Assembly: GCA_015655435.1 (NCBI GenBank)
Contig: JAATFC010000262.1
Location: 1 to 37,901 of the forward strand
DNA length: 37,901 nt
From: Chitinophagales bacterium
GTDB lineage: Bacteria; Bacteroidota; Bacteroidia; Chitinophagales; Chitinophagaceae
Reading direction: 5' to 3'
In this document: piece after piece, positions 20,446 through 28,825 of the stretch
Numbering within the stretch: position 1 is the first letter of the stretch
How the letters are laid out: the number at the start of each line of letters is the position of its first letter
Notes under the pieces: model-generated
Told to the model about the DNA's origin: nothing
The model's input: only the letters and a program-made list of their open reading frames with translations
Databases searched by the model: none
Position numbers and translations under genes: made by a program

Positions 20446-21420
20446 ATGTCTGTCCGTGTTTCAAAAAAATTAGCCATAGGAATTGATATTGGTGGTACAA
20501 ATAGCGTTTTTGGTTTTGTTGACCATAGAGGCAATATCTCCTACAGAGGCGCAATCAGCACGAAAAGATACAAGGATATAAACGAATATTTGAATGCATT
20601 GGCAGAAGCTATCGAACCGCTTATTGAGCAGGTCGGAGGCAGAGACCACATACAAGGAATAGGCATCGGAGCACCTAATGGTAACTATTATAACGGAGCC
20701 ATCGAATATGCACCCAATCTTCCATGGAAAGGTTTTATCCCTTTGGCAGACTTGGTTCAGAGTAAGTTGGGAATCCCGGCAGCACTTACCAACGATGCAA
20801 ATGCTGCGGCCGTTGGAGAGATGACTTACGGCTCAGCTATCGGTATGAAGCATTTCATCATGATTACACTGGGAACGGGTGTTGGTAGCGGTATCGTCAT
20901 CGATGGAAAAGTTGTTTACGGACATGATGGTTTTGCAGGAGAACTGGGACATACAATTACAATTCCTGGGGGAAGAAAACACTGGTCAACCGGAGCAGAA
21001 GGTTCTCTTGAAACCTACGCTTCCGCAACCGGAGTTCGCCTGACTGCATTGGAGTTTCTTTCCAAATTTCCGGACAAAAACAGTCTGTTGAGAAACTATA
21101 ATCCCGAAGAAATTGACAGCAAGGTAATCTATGACTGTGCCGTGGAAGGAGATGAACTGGCAAACAATGTATTTGACTATACGGGTAAGGTGTTGGGATT
21201 GGCATTGGCAAATTTTGTGATGTTTTCTTCGCCCGAAGCTGTTGTGTTATTCGGCGGTTTGATGAAAGCAGGCGACCTGATTACCAAACCAACCAAAGAG
21301 GCAATGGAAAAACATCTGCTGCCAATTTTTCAAAACAAAGTGAAATTATTGAAAAGCGAATTGAAGGAATCCGATGCTGCTATATTGGGTGCAAGCGCGC
21401 TTGTTTGGGAATTGAAATAA
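20446..21420 (+). CDS. ROK family sugar kinase (glucokinase-like)
   Basis: This 324-residue cytoplasmic kinase probably phosphorylates glucose or a related hexose with ATP. The phosphate motif is IGIDIGGTNSVFGFVD (11-26), and the catalytic base D117 lies in LTNDANAAAVGE. The second glycine-rich motif is TLGTGVGSGIVIDGK, and GELGH (165-169) provides the zinc-site histidine. The usual ROK cysteine motif (CxCGxxGCxE) is replaced by WSTGAEGSLE (180-189), so the structural zinc site appears lost while the fold motifs around it remain. The gene is monocistronic and ends in a terminator. The exact sugar cannot be assigned. Confidence 0.9.
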   Translation: MSVRVSKKLAIGIDIGGTNSVFGFVDHRGNISYRGAISTKRYKDINEYLNALAEAIEPLIEQVGGRDHIQGIGIGAPNGNYYNGAIEYAPNLPWKGFIPLADLVQSKLGIPAALTNDANAAAVGEMTYGSAIGMKHFIMITLGTGVGSGIVIDGKVVYGHDGFAGELGHTITIPGGRKHWSTGAEGSLETYASATGVRLTALEFLSKFPDKNSLLRNYNPEEIDSKVIYDCAVEGDELANNVFDYTGKVLGLALANFVMFSSPEAVVLFGGLMKAGDLITKPTKEAMEKHLLPIFQNKVKLLKSELKESDAAILGASALVWELK

Positions 21421-21451
21421 TGTTATTTTTATATTGAAATATTTTAGAAAG

Positions 21452-21474
21452 GCAGCTTGGTTAAGCTGCTTTTT
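21452..21474 (+). terminator. Terminator after the ROK kinase
   Basis: GCAGCTT (21452-21458) pairs with AAGCTGC (21463-21469) around GGTT, followed by TTTTT. It overlaps the earliest possible in-frame start of the next gene, which argues for the later start at 21499. Confidence 0.75.
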
Positions 21475-21498
21475 GTTTGTCTGCAAAAAACAAAATAT

Positions 21499-22290
21499 AT
21501 GATTCAGAACCACGAAATTGATTATCGTATCGAAGGCGAAGAAATGCAATATGTGGAAGTCGAGCTCGACCCACAGGAAACCGCCGTAGCCGAACCCGGA
21601 GCGTTCATGATGATGGACGACGGTATCCAGATGGAAACGATTTTCGGTGATGGAAGCCAACAAACAGGCGGCATATTTGGAAAATTGATGAGTGCCGGAA
21701 AACGTTTTCTCACAGGGGAAAATCTGTTTATGACAGCGTATACCAATGTCGGCTCAGGTAAAAAACACGTTTCGTTTGCTGCACCTTATCCCGGTAAGAT
21801 AATCCCCATGAACCTTTTGCAGTTGGGAGGGAAAATCATTTGCCAAAAAGATGCTTTTCTATGCGCTGCCAAAGGCGTTAGTATCGGTATTGAATTTCAG
21901 AAAAAACTAGGTGCCGGACTTTTTGGTGGCGAAGGATTTATCATGGAAAAAATCGAGGGTGACGGCATGGCATTCATGCACGCTGGCGGACACGTGACCG
22001 AACGTATATTACAAGCAGGAGAAACACTGAAGGTAGATACAGGTTGCATCGTTGGTTTCACTGGTGGAGTTGCATATGATATTGAATTTATTGGCGGCAT
22101 TAAGAATACTATTTTCGGAGGCGAGGGCGTATTTTTTGCAACGCTGCGAGGACCGGGACTTGTTTGGATACAGACATTGCCCATCAGTCGTCTTGCAGGT
22201 CGTATATTGAAATATGGCACTTACAAGAAACGTGAAGAAGGTGGAATTTTGGGTGGATTGGGAAACTGGATTGATGGCGATAACTCATAA
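21499..22290 (+). CDS. AIM24 / TIGR00266 family protein
   Basis: This 263-residue soluble beta-rich protein of the AIM24 family has glycine-rich repeats of the TRAP-like fold: EPGAFMMMDDGIQMET, then GEGFIMEKIEGDGMAFMHAG and GFTGGVAYDIEFIGG. The family is widespread and its bacterial role is not established; the yeast member affects mitochondrial membrane organisation. I chose ATG 21499 (MIQNHEIDYRIEG), since the earlier ATG at 21457 lies inside the previous terminator. A hairpin follows the stop. The neighbouring ROK gene is separated by a terminator, so the two are probably not one operon. Confidence 0.9.
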   Translation: MIQNHEIDYRIEGEEMQYVEVELDPQETAVAEPGAFMMMDDGIQMETIFGDGSQQTGGIFGKLMSAGKRFLTGENLFMTAYTNVGSGKKHVSFAAPYPGKIIPMNLLQLGGKIICQKDAFLCAAKGVSIGIEFQKKLGAGLFGGEGFIMEKIEGDGMAFMHAGGHVTERILQAGETLKVDTGCIVGFTGGVAYDIEFIGGIKNTIFGGEGVFFATLRGPGLVWIQTLPISRLAGRILKYGTYKKREEGGILGGLGNWIDGDNS

Positions 22291-22326
22291 ATTTACAACA
22301 CTATAATACAAAATTTATTATTAGAG

Positions 22327-22350
22327 AATCGAGACTGGCTAGTCTCGATT
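22327..22350 (+). terminator. Terminator after the AIM24 family gene
   Basis: AATCGAGACT (22327-22336) pairs perfectly with AGTCTCGATT (22341-22350) around GGCT, followed by TTCTAGTTTT. Confidence 0.75.
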
Positions 22351-22468
22351 TTCTAGTTTTAGACGAAAATCATCTGTATTAACCGCTTTAAAATGTTCCA
22401 CTATTGGCTCAATCTTCCCACGTAAAATGTTTTTTATCTGTATCCTATTAAAATGATTGTTTCTTTCC

Positions 22469-22498
22469 TATATTTGTCTACTAAAAAGATAGACAAAT
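22469..22498 (+). promoter_or_regulatory. TauE promoter with overlapping inverted repeat
   Basis: TATATTTG (22469-22476) is a consensus -7 box. ATTTGTCTA (22472-22480) and TAGACAAAT (22490-22498) form a perfect 9-bp inverted repeat nine bases apart, whose left arm overlaps the box. This looks like an operator, or less likely a leader hairpin. No regulator gene is adjacent. Confidence 0.5.
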
Positions 22499-22526
22499 AG
22501 GGTTTCAATCTAAATTAATTTTTTAT

Positions 22527-23414
22527 ATGATAAAGGCTATTTCATTGGAGTCAACACGTAAGATACAACTCAAGCATATTGCATGGGTGATTGTGTTGTT
22601 GAAAGTATTGATTGTAACTTATTTCGTTTTTTTATTGGTGCGTGGCTATCAAAGTAAAACCCTAAATTTTGACAAGACTTTTTTTGAATTTGTTTTGGTT
22701 GGATTTGTTGCAGAAGTGATTGATGGTGCTTTGGGAATGGCCTATGGCGTAAGTTGTACGGCTTTGTTGATGAATTTTGGGATACCACCAAAGCTCGCTA
22801 CTGCTAGTGTACATACCTCTGAGATATTCACTACGGGAGTTTCAGGATTGTCGCACATACGCTTTGACAATATCGACAAGAAGCTCTTTTTTCAGATTGT
22901 CATTACCGGCGTTATTGGTTCTTCCCTAGGAGCTTATCTCATTTCTAATTTTTTGGATGGCAATGTTGTGAAACCTTATGTATCGGCTTATCTACTTATT
23001 TTGGGATTCTATATTTTGTCCAAAGCATTCAAGAAAAAAAAGCCTGAAAACAAAGAGGTAAAACATGCGTCACTTCTGGCTTTTTTTGGTGGTCTATTGG
23101 ACGCAATCGGCGGTGGTGGTTGGGGGCCTATCGTCACAACAAACTTATTGAGTCAAGGCAAAAATCCCCGTCAAGCCATCGGTACCGTCAATACTGCAGA
23201 GTTTTTTATTACCTATTTTGCCACGGCTATTTTCATATTTGTTCTGGGCGTTCAACATTTGCAGATTGTATTGGGGCTAATCGTTGGAGGTGTCATCGCC
23301 GCTCCTCTCGGAGCTTATATCGCATCTCGTATCAATCAAAAACTGTTGTTGATTCTTGTTGGTATTTTGGTAGTATTGACATCTTCGTTGACCTTGATTA
23401 CTTTCTTTAAATAA
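22527..23414 (+). CDS. TauE/SafE (TSUP) family membrane transporter
   Basis: This 295-residue inner-membrane protein has about eight or nine hydrophobic segments: one near 17-38, then a family-like pair of halves starting at about 55 (FVLVGFVAEVIDGALGMAYG) and about 180 (LLAFFGGLLDAIGGGGWGPI). The repeated glycine-rich motif in both halves is typical of TSUP carriers for sulfite, sulfoacetate or related organosulfur anions. No sulfur metabolism gene is adjacent, so the substrate is unknown. An inverted repeat over its promoter suggests specific regulation. The ATG at 22527 follows the -7 box by about 50 bases. Confidence 0.92.
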   Translation: MIKAISLESTRKIQLKHIAWVIVLLKVLIVTYFVFLLVRGYQSKTLNFDKTFFEFVLVGFVAEVIDGALGMAYGVSCTALLMNFGIPPKLATASVHTSEIFTTGVSGLSHIRFDNIDKKLFFQIVITGVIGSSLGAYLISNFLDGNVVKPYVSAYLLILGFYILSKAFKKKKPENKEVKHASLLAFFGGLLDAIGGGGWGPIVTTNLLSQGKNPRQAIGTVNTAEFFITYFATAIFIFVLGVQHLQIVLGLIVGGVIAAPLGAYIASRINQKLLLILVGILVVLTSSLTLITFFK

Positions 23415-23612
23415 AGTATACTTTTAAAAATATCGAAATCGATCAAAACCGTTCCAATATGCTTTTATAAATAAGGCTGAAATTGCCTAATCTTACAGAA
23501 TAGATGATGCTTTTTATATTTAATAGTCCAACATCATTGCATGCGAAAATTGGCAATCTCAATTCCGTAATTAATATTACATACTAGCCATTTTTAAACA
23601 TATTCATCCGTG

Positions 23613-24596
23613 TTATTTTGCCAATATAGTCTCAATCTCGCTCAACTCTAATGGCGAAAAAGTAAGATGGTCAAGGCTTTTTAAAGAATCCAACAACTGC
23701 ATTTCGTTCCTAGCTCCAATCAATACGGAAGTGACACGTTCGTCTTTCAATAGCCATGCAATCGACATTTGCGCCAAAGACTGCCCGCGACTTTCTGCAA
23801 TGCTATTCAGTGCTTGCAGTTTGACGACCAATTCATGCGTGATGCTTTCTTTTTTCAGAAAAGAATCCTTTGCGGCTCTTGAGTTTTCAGGGATTCCATT
23901 TAGATATTTGTTCGTCAAAAGTCCTTGCGCCAAAGGCGAAAAAGCAATACAACCTACGCCATATTGAGCCAATACATCCAAAAGTCCATCTTCCGGAGTG
24001 CGCACCATCATGGAATATTTAGGTTGATGGATGATACAAGGCGCACCCAATGATCGCAATATATCAAAAGCCTCTGCTGCCTTTTCTGGTGGATAGTTGG
24101 AAATGCCCACATACAATGCCTTCCCCTGCCGAACAATCAAGTCTAAAGTTCGCATGGTTTCTTCCAACGGTGTTTCCGGATCGGGGCGATGGTGGTAAAA
24201 TATGTCAACATAGTCGAGCCCCATTCTTTTCAGGCTTTGGTCCAAACTGGAAACAAGGTATTTCTTACTTCCAAAATCTCCATAAGGACCTTCCCACATC
24301 GTATATCCGGCTTTAGTAGAAATGATAAGTTCGTCTCGATGTCCGGCAAAATACTGTTTCAATATTTTACCAAAATTCAGTTCCGCAGTTCCGGGAGGAG
24401 GCCCGTAATTGTTGGCAAGGTCAAAATGTGTTACGCCGAGGTTGAATGCCGCCAATATCGTTCGGCTAAATACGTCATAGCAATCAACATCCCCAAAGTT
24501 TTGCCATAAACCTAATGAAATTGCGGGTAGGAGCAAGCCGCTTTTCCCACAACGGCGGTATTGCATTTCTTTATATCTGTTGGAATTAAAAGTCAT
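23613..24596 (-). CDS. Aldo/keto reductase, YghZ-like
   Basis: This 327-residue NADPH-dependent oxidoreductase has a TIM-barrel fold. The catalytic tetrad is visible: D59 (FDLANNYG), Y64, K95 (ISTKAGYTMW) and H136 (DIFYHHRPD). The GPPPGTAE loop and MWEGPYGDFGS stretch are characteristic of the YghZ/AKR14 group, which reduces L-glyceraldehyde 3-phosphate and methylglyoxal; similar sequences are also annotated as potassium-channel beta-like. A role in aldehyde detoxification is plausible. The gene is divergent from a Crp/Fnr regulator, with about 100 bases between the starts. Confidence 0.92.
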   Translation of the reverse strand: MTFNSNRYKEMQYRRCGKSGLLLPAISLGLWQNFGDVDCYDVFSRTILAAFNLGVTHFDLANNYGPPPGTAELNFGKILKQYFAGHRDELIISTKAGYTMWEGPYGDFGSKKYLVSSLDQSLKRMGLDYVDIFYHHRPDPETPLEETMRTLDLIVRQGKALYVGISNYPPEKAAEAFDILRSLGAPCIIHQPKYSMMVRTPEDGLLDVLAQYGVGCIAFSPLAQGLLTNKYLNGIPENSRAAKDSFLKKESITHELVVKLQALNSIAESRGQSLAQMSIAWLLKDERVTSVLIGARNEMQLLDSLKSLDHLTFSPLELSEIETILAK

Positions 24597-24697
24597 TTTT
24601 GTTTTATTTTAATGGATTGAGAGAAATAGTCGTACAATATAAAACTTATTGGCAGAAATACAAGATATTTATAGTCCAATAGTATAGTTTGCACAAT

Positions 24698-25306
24698 ATG
24701 GAAAAACTACAAAACGAATTGTTTCGCGATTATTTAGTCAAAAAATCAGGTTTGACTGATGTGGAATGGCAGCAGATTTTACCAGAATTAAAATGTCGAG
24801 AGGTTAAAAAAGGTGAAGTACTAGTTGAGCCCGGCGTTTCGTTTCCCTATTTTTTCTTTGTGGAAAAAGGGTTGTTGCGGTTTTATTCATTGGATAAAGA
24901 TGGAAAAGAACATATTGTACAATTCGCTCCCGAAAACTGGTTCGTTGGCGACAGGAATGGAGCTTATTGCGGTACGCCAACTGAATTTTGGATTGATGTT
25001 TTGGAAGACAGCACCGTGATTGTATTGGACAAATATTTTATTGAAAAAATAGAGTCTATAAGTCCTAGTTTCCGGAAGGCAAATGAAGGTCTTTTGCAAA
25101 ACCATATACGGCTATTGCAACAGCGCATCAATATGTTGCTGAGCGCAACGGCGGAGCAGCGTTATCTTTCTTTTATCCAGCTATACCCCAACCTGACACT
25201 GCGTGTACCACAATGGATGATTGCGTCTTATCTTGGCATTACTCCCGAAAGCCTTAGCCGTGTCCGCAGAAAACTGGCAGAACAATACAAGCGCAAAAAA
25301 AATTAG
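24698..25306 (+). CDS. Crp/Fnr family transcriptional regulator
   Basis: This 202-residue protein has an N-terminal cyclic-nucleotide-binding-like jelly roll (about 20-115: KKGEVLVEPGVSFPYFFFVE, then DKDGKEHIVQFAPENWFVGD). A long dimer helix and a C-terminal helix-turn-helix follow (VPQWMIASYLGITPESLSRV). The residues needed for cAMP binding are not all evident, and no cysteine cluster for an Fnr iron-sulfur centre is seen, so the effector is unknown. I chose ATG 24698, since the TTG three codons upstream is part of a -7-like sequence (TATAGTTTG, 24683-24691). It precedes two pirin genes, a pairing that suggests it controls them or the divergent reductase. Confidence 0.92.
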   Translation: MEKLQNELFRDYLVKKSGLTDVEWQQILPELKCREVKKGEVLVEPGVSFPYFFFVEKGLLRFYSLDKDGKEHIVQFAPENWFVGDRNGAYCGTPTEFWIDVLEDSTVIVLDKYFIEKIESISPSFRKANEGLLQNHIRLLQQRINMLLSATAEQRYLSFIQLYPNLTLRVPQWMIASYLGITPESLSRVRRKLAEQYKRKKN

Positions 25307-25365
25307 TAGAATATTTCCTTTTCTGTTTCTTACCATAGGTCAATGGTGACGGGAAATAGTGAAAG

Positions 25366-25373
25366 TAACTTTG
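25366..25373 (+). promoter_or_regulatory. -7 box for the first pirin gene
   Basis: TAACTTTG matches TAnnTTTG. It lies 22 bases before the start codon at 25396 and 60 bases after the regulator stop, so the pirin genes can be transcribed separately. Confidence 0.5.
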
Positions 25374-25395
25374 TGTCAACAAAAAAGGAAAGTAT

Positions 25396-26277
25396 ATGAG
25401 CTACAGAAAAATAGAAAGATTAGTGACTCCTGGCGAATTTCATTTTGTCGGAGACGGTTTTAAAGTGCATAATTTTGTTCCGGGTGATACTGGATTGGAC
25501 CAGAGACGGATGGATCCGTTTGTAATGCTGGACTATAATGCACCAATGGAAGTTAAAGCCAGTGACGGAAAACCAAAAGGCGTTGGCCCTCATCCCCATC
25601 GCGGTTTTGAAACGGTTACGATTGCCTACAAAGGAAACGTTGCGCACCACGACAGTCATGGCGGTGGCGGCGTGATAGGAGAGGGAGATGTTCAGTGGAT
25701 GACAGCGGCGTCTGGCGTTTTGCATAAGGAATATTATTCCGAAGCATTTAATAAGCAAGGTGGTATTTTTCAAATGGTGCAGTTGTGGGTCAATCTACCT
25801 GCAAAGGACAAAATGTCCACACCTAAATACCAAAGTATTGAAAATGCCAATATGCCAAAAGTCACACTCGCAGATGGCAAAAGCTATGTGGAAGTTATAG
25901 CTGGTGAATACGTAGGCAACAAAGGTCCTGCATCGACATTTACGCCGATTCATTTGTTGAATGCAAAGCTGCAAAAAGGTGGTCATGCGGATTTTGATTT
26001 TCCGGAAAACTATACGGTTGCCATCATCGCAATCGACGGAAATGCAACTATAAACGGCGAACAGAAAATCAAAACCAATCAGTTGGCATTATTGGACCGC
26101 AGTGCAACAGACTTTAGCATTTCCGCTGAAGAAAATGCCGTAATTTTAATATTGGCAGGCGAACCAATAGGCGAACCAATCGCAAGCTACGGACCATTTG
26201 TAATGAATACAAAAGACGAAATTATCACGGCCATGAATGATTTCAACGTAGGCAAATTTGGTTTTTTGGAAGACTAA
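25396..26277 (+). CDS. Pirin family protein (first copy)
   Basis: This 293-residue bicupin protein has metal ligands in the N-terminal cupin: H66 and H68 (GPHPHRGFE), then H110 and E112 (GVLHKE). WMTAASG is part of the second cupin motif, and the C-terminal cupin (about 180-290) is degenerate, as in the family. Pirins bind iron; some act as quercetin dioxygenases and others as redox-responsive cofactors, so the activity is open. It is followed after 83 bases by a second, different pirin and preceded by a Crp/Fnr regulator. Confidence 0.93.
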   Translation: MSYRKIERLVTPGEFHFVGDGFKVHNFVPGDTGLDQRRMDPFVMLDYNAPMEVKASDGKPKGVGPHPHRGFETVTIAYKGNVAHHDSHGGGGVIGEGDVQWMTAASGVLHKEYYSEAFNKQGGIFQMVQLWVNLPAKDKMSTPKYQSIENANMPKVTLADGKSYVEVIAGEYVGNKGPASTFTPIHLLNAKLQKGGHADFDFPENYTVAIIAIDGNATINGEQKIKTNQLALLDRSATDFSISAEENAVILILAGEPIGEPIASYGPFVMNTKDEIITAMNDFNVGKFGFLED

Positions 26278-26288
26278 TATATGTGTTG

Positions 26289-26360
26289 AGTTGTAGGTTT
26301 TAAGTTGTGAGTAATCAACCTAAAACCTACAACTTATTACTCAAAACTTACAACTTAAGT
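26289..26360. repeat. Inverted/tandem repeat before the second pirin
   Basis: AGTTGTAGGTTTTA (26289-26302) is inverted at 26321-26334 (TAAAACCTACAACT). Further copies of AAGTTGTGAGTAAT and its near complement (ATTACTCAAAACTTACAACTT) continue to the start codon. It forms a hairpin-capable array of a kind common between genes in Bacteroidota. Confidence 0.65.
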
Positions 26361-27233
26361 ATGTCAAATATTGGATTGATATTGGAAGAAAAAGCAGCAG
26401 ATATTGGAAATTTTCTGGTGGGGAGGCTATTGCCTTTCCGCCAAAAAAGAGCCGTCGGACCATTTGTATTTATTGACCACATGGGGCCGACAGCATTGAA
26501 AGACTATCAGAACATGGATGTGCCGCCACATCCACATATTGGGCTTTCGACATTGACTTATCTGTTTGAAGGTGCAATACGCCACTGCGACAGCATGGGA
26601 AACGACATTGTGATTACACCCGGTGCAGTTAACTGGATGACCGCGGGAAAAGGCGTTGCGCACTCGGAGAGAACGCCCGAATATATGCGTCATACGGAAA
26701 AAGTATTACACGGTTTTCAATTATGGGTGGCATTACCAAAAGACTTGGAAAACGGAGAACCTTCGTTTTCGCATACCAATGCAGAAGATATTCCGAGTTG
26801 GGAAAAGGACGGCGTTTTTTACAAACTGATTGCAGGAAAAGCTGCAGGTCGTGAATCTCCCGTTCCGGTATATAGTAATCTTTTCTTTCTGGAAATACAT
26901 TCCGACTATGCTACTGAAATCAATATCGGAAAAGACTTATACGGAGAAAGTGCGTTGTATGTATTGGACGGAACGGTCAATATTGAAGGCAACGAATATG
27001 GTTCTAAGCAATTAATGATTGCAAAAGAAGCGACGTTGTGTAGTTTCCAAATATCTGCCGGAGCGACTGTTTATCTTTTCGGAGGCGAACCGTTTCCGGA
27101 GGAAAGATTCATCTATTGGAACTTTGTCAATTCTGACAAAACAGTTATCGAAAAAGCAAAAGAAAACTGGAATGAACATCGTTTTCCACTCGTTCCGGGC
27201 GATGACGGATATGTTCCGTTGCCGGGATATTGA
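26361..27233 (+). CDS. Pirin family protein (second copy)
   Basis: This 290-residue bicupin protein has metal ligands H57 and H59 (VPPHPHIGLST), then H101 and E103 (GVAHSE), the same spacing as in human pirin. It differs clearly from the first copy, so this is not a recent duplication. I chose ATG 26361 (MSNIGLILEEKAA); an earlier in-frame ATG at 26307 would translate the repeat array (NQPKTYNLLLKTYNL) and is rejected. The end (DGYVPLPGY) is typical for the group. A terminator follows. Confidence 0.93.
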   Translation: MSNIGLILEEKAADIGNFLVGRLLPFRQKRAVGPFVFIDHMGPTALKDYQNMDVPPHPHIGLSTLTYLFEGAIRHCDSMGNDIVITPGAVNWMTAGKGVAHSERTPEYMRHTEKVLHGFQLWVALPKDLENGEPSFSHTNAEDIPSWEKDGVFYKLIAGKAAGRESPVPVYSNLFFLEIHSDYATEINIGKDLYGESALYVLDGTVNIEGNEYGSKQLMIAKEATLCSFQISAGATVYLFGGEPFPEERFIYWNFVNSDKTVIEKAKENWNEHRFPLVPGDDGYVPLPGY

Positions 27234-27247
27234 TATTTTTCAAATAG

Positions 27248-27275
27248 AACAGGTACGTGCTTGCACGTACCTGTT
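27248..27275 (+). terminator. Terminator after the second pirin
   Basis: AACAGGTACGTGC (27248-27260) pairs with GCACGTACCTGTT (27263-27275), a near-perfect palindrome followed by TGTCTTT. Confidence 0.75.
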
Positions 27276-27299
27276 TGTCTTTAAGAATGTGAACCATTT

Positions 27300-28093
27300 T
27301 CAACGAATACTATATGCAAAGGTTATAGATTGTTTTTGGTAAAAAACTACATTTTGCCCTCCTTGTTGAACCGGAATCCAATTACCTCCTCTCTTAACAA
27401 TCCTCATAACCTCATTGTCAAATGGATAACCTGCAGAACGAAAAATGTAAATATCTTCAATATGTCCGTCTTTCAAAATACTAAAAGATACAATAGACAG
27501 TGCCTTGCTTTCGGATTTTAACAATGGATAGTTGGGAACGAGCTCTGCTATTGAGAAGTTTAAGTTTTTTATGAGGTAATTCTTCCAGCCTTTAGCCCCA
27601 CCTGGATATTCAGCTCCTTTTCTGCCGGTGGTATCTTGGTTACCAAAGTAGGAATCTTTGCTTACAATTTTTCCAGAGAGGTAATAACGGGTCTCTATTA
27701 GACTGTCAATATTGCTGCCATTTTTATCTTTCCACGTGCTGCTGTTGTAAAAAAGCCATGGACCGTTCTTATTGCCATTCAAAGCCTCGCCGGTACTGTC
27801 GTATGTCCATTGGCATTGTACCAGACAAAACGCCCATTTAATATTGTCAGATTTTTGTCTCGATAGGATTCTTGTTTTATCATTGGGCCATTGTTGTTAT
27901 ATGTACGAACGATAAAGGTCGTATCATCATACTGTGTCAAGACATCATAAGTTGCTGCTTTGCTTATATCGTTTACAGCTTTCCCTTCCTTGTCAAAGGC
28001 GTAAATCTGTTCACTGCTTTTTGTCTTTTGAGCCCAAGTGCTAGTGGTCAAAAGCATCGCGGATAGGAAACAAAAAAGCATTTGTTTTTTCAT
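27300..28093 (-). pseudogene. TonB_C/MORN-type periplasmic protein, frameshifted
   Basis: One gene appears split by a single-base shift near 27803-27808. The first part starts at 28093 with a signal peptide (MKKQMLFCFLSAMLL, cut after TWA). It reads through a toxin-MORN-like stretch (NGRFVWYNANG) and then goes out of frame to a stop at 27779. Reading one base back continues TYDSTGEALNGNKNGPWLFY, then YPGGAKGWKNYL and a TonB C-terminal domain (VSFSILKDGHIEDIYIFRSA) to 27300. This domain order is common in Bacteroidota periplasmic proteins. The downstream part has no ATG at its head, only a TTG at 27782. No slippery run is seen, so an indel or sequence error is more likely than programmed shifting. 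Confidence 0.75.
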
Positions 28094-28168
28094 ATTGGTT
28101 GTTTTGAGAGCCAAATTTGTCGCAAAGTTTGTGAATTTGTTCAAGAATATTGGATTTTAGTTTCATCG

Positions 28169-28825
28169 TCATTGTAACTTGAATGGCTTCATCGAATATT
28201 CTAATGTCCATTTGCGTTGAGTATCAATTATTGCTGATGTTCTATTGTAAAATTTGAACTCTTCGATTGTATTATTCGTCTTATAGATGAACTTCTTTGT
28301 TGTTTTAAAAAAATCATTTGGTAAGATTGGAAAATATTTTTCTTTTATATAGTTCATGATTTCCATTCCGCTGGTATCTACAATTTCCGCATCAATATCA
28401 AAAAGTGCTCTTAAGGCAAATACTCGTTCTAATTTGTCAGATGACATGAAAATAACTCCACTGATAGTACCTGTTGTTAATTCTGCAAAATAATATGGAG
28501 AGGTTGAATAATAATCATGAACTCCTTCAGTCGAAAAAGATTGAAACCGTCCATTTGCATCAACATTAAATACAAAATTAGAGTCCAGATTATTTATGTT
28601 TTGTCCTAAGTAAAGTAATGGTTTTCCATTATATATGAGATTACTTGGATGGTATGAAAGCGTTGTGTCGAAATTTTCGATAGTTAAAATAGAGTCGTAA
28701 GTTGATGTTTGTTGATTGTCATTGCTTTTAGTTACATTATTACATGAACAAAGCATAAAAGTCAATATATATAGTATAAAAATGTTAATAGTCTGATTAT
28801 GACAATAGTATTTTGTTAGTTTCAT
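28169..28825 (-). CDS. Predicted lipoprotein, unknown function
   Basis: This 218-residue protein begins MKLTKYYCHNQT, followed by a hydrophobic stretch ending in the lipobox-like LCSC, so it is probably lipidated. The mature part is polar and shows no domain I recognise; it contains NLIYNGKPLLYLGQNINNL and a region (FNVDANGRFQSF) that looks like a ligand-fold beta-sheet. I chose the ATG at 28825, just after the signal region, rather than 28915. A -7 box (TATTTTTG, minus strand 28843 to 28836) lies 10 bases upstream and supports this. Base composition is more AT-rich than the neighbours. It may share a transcript with the frameshifted gene 75 bases downstream. Confidence 0.7.
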   Translation of the reverse strand: MKLTKYYCHNQTINIFILYILTFMLCSCNNVTKSNDNQQTSTYDSILTIENFDTTLSYHPSNLIYNGKPLLYLGQNINNLDSNFVFNVDANGRFQSFSTEGVHDYYSTSPYYFAELTTGTISGVIFMSSDKLERVFALRALFDIDAEIVDTSGMEIMNYIKEKYFPILPNDFFKTTKKFIYKTNNTIEEFKFYNRTSAIIDTQRKWTLEYSMKPFKLQ

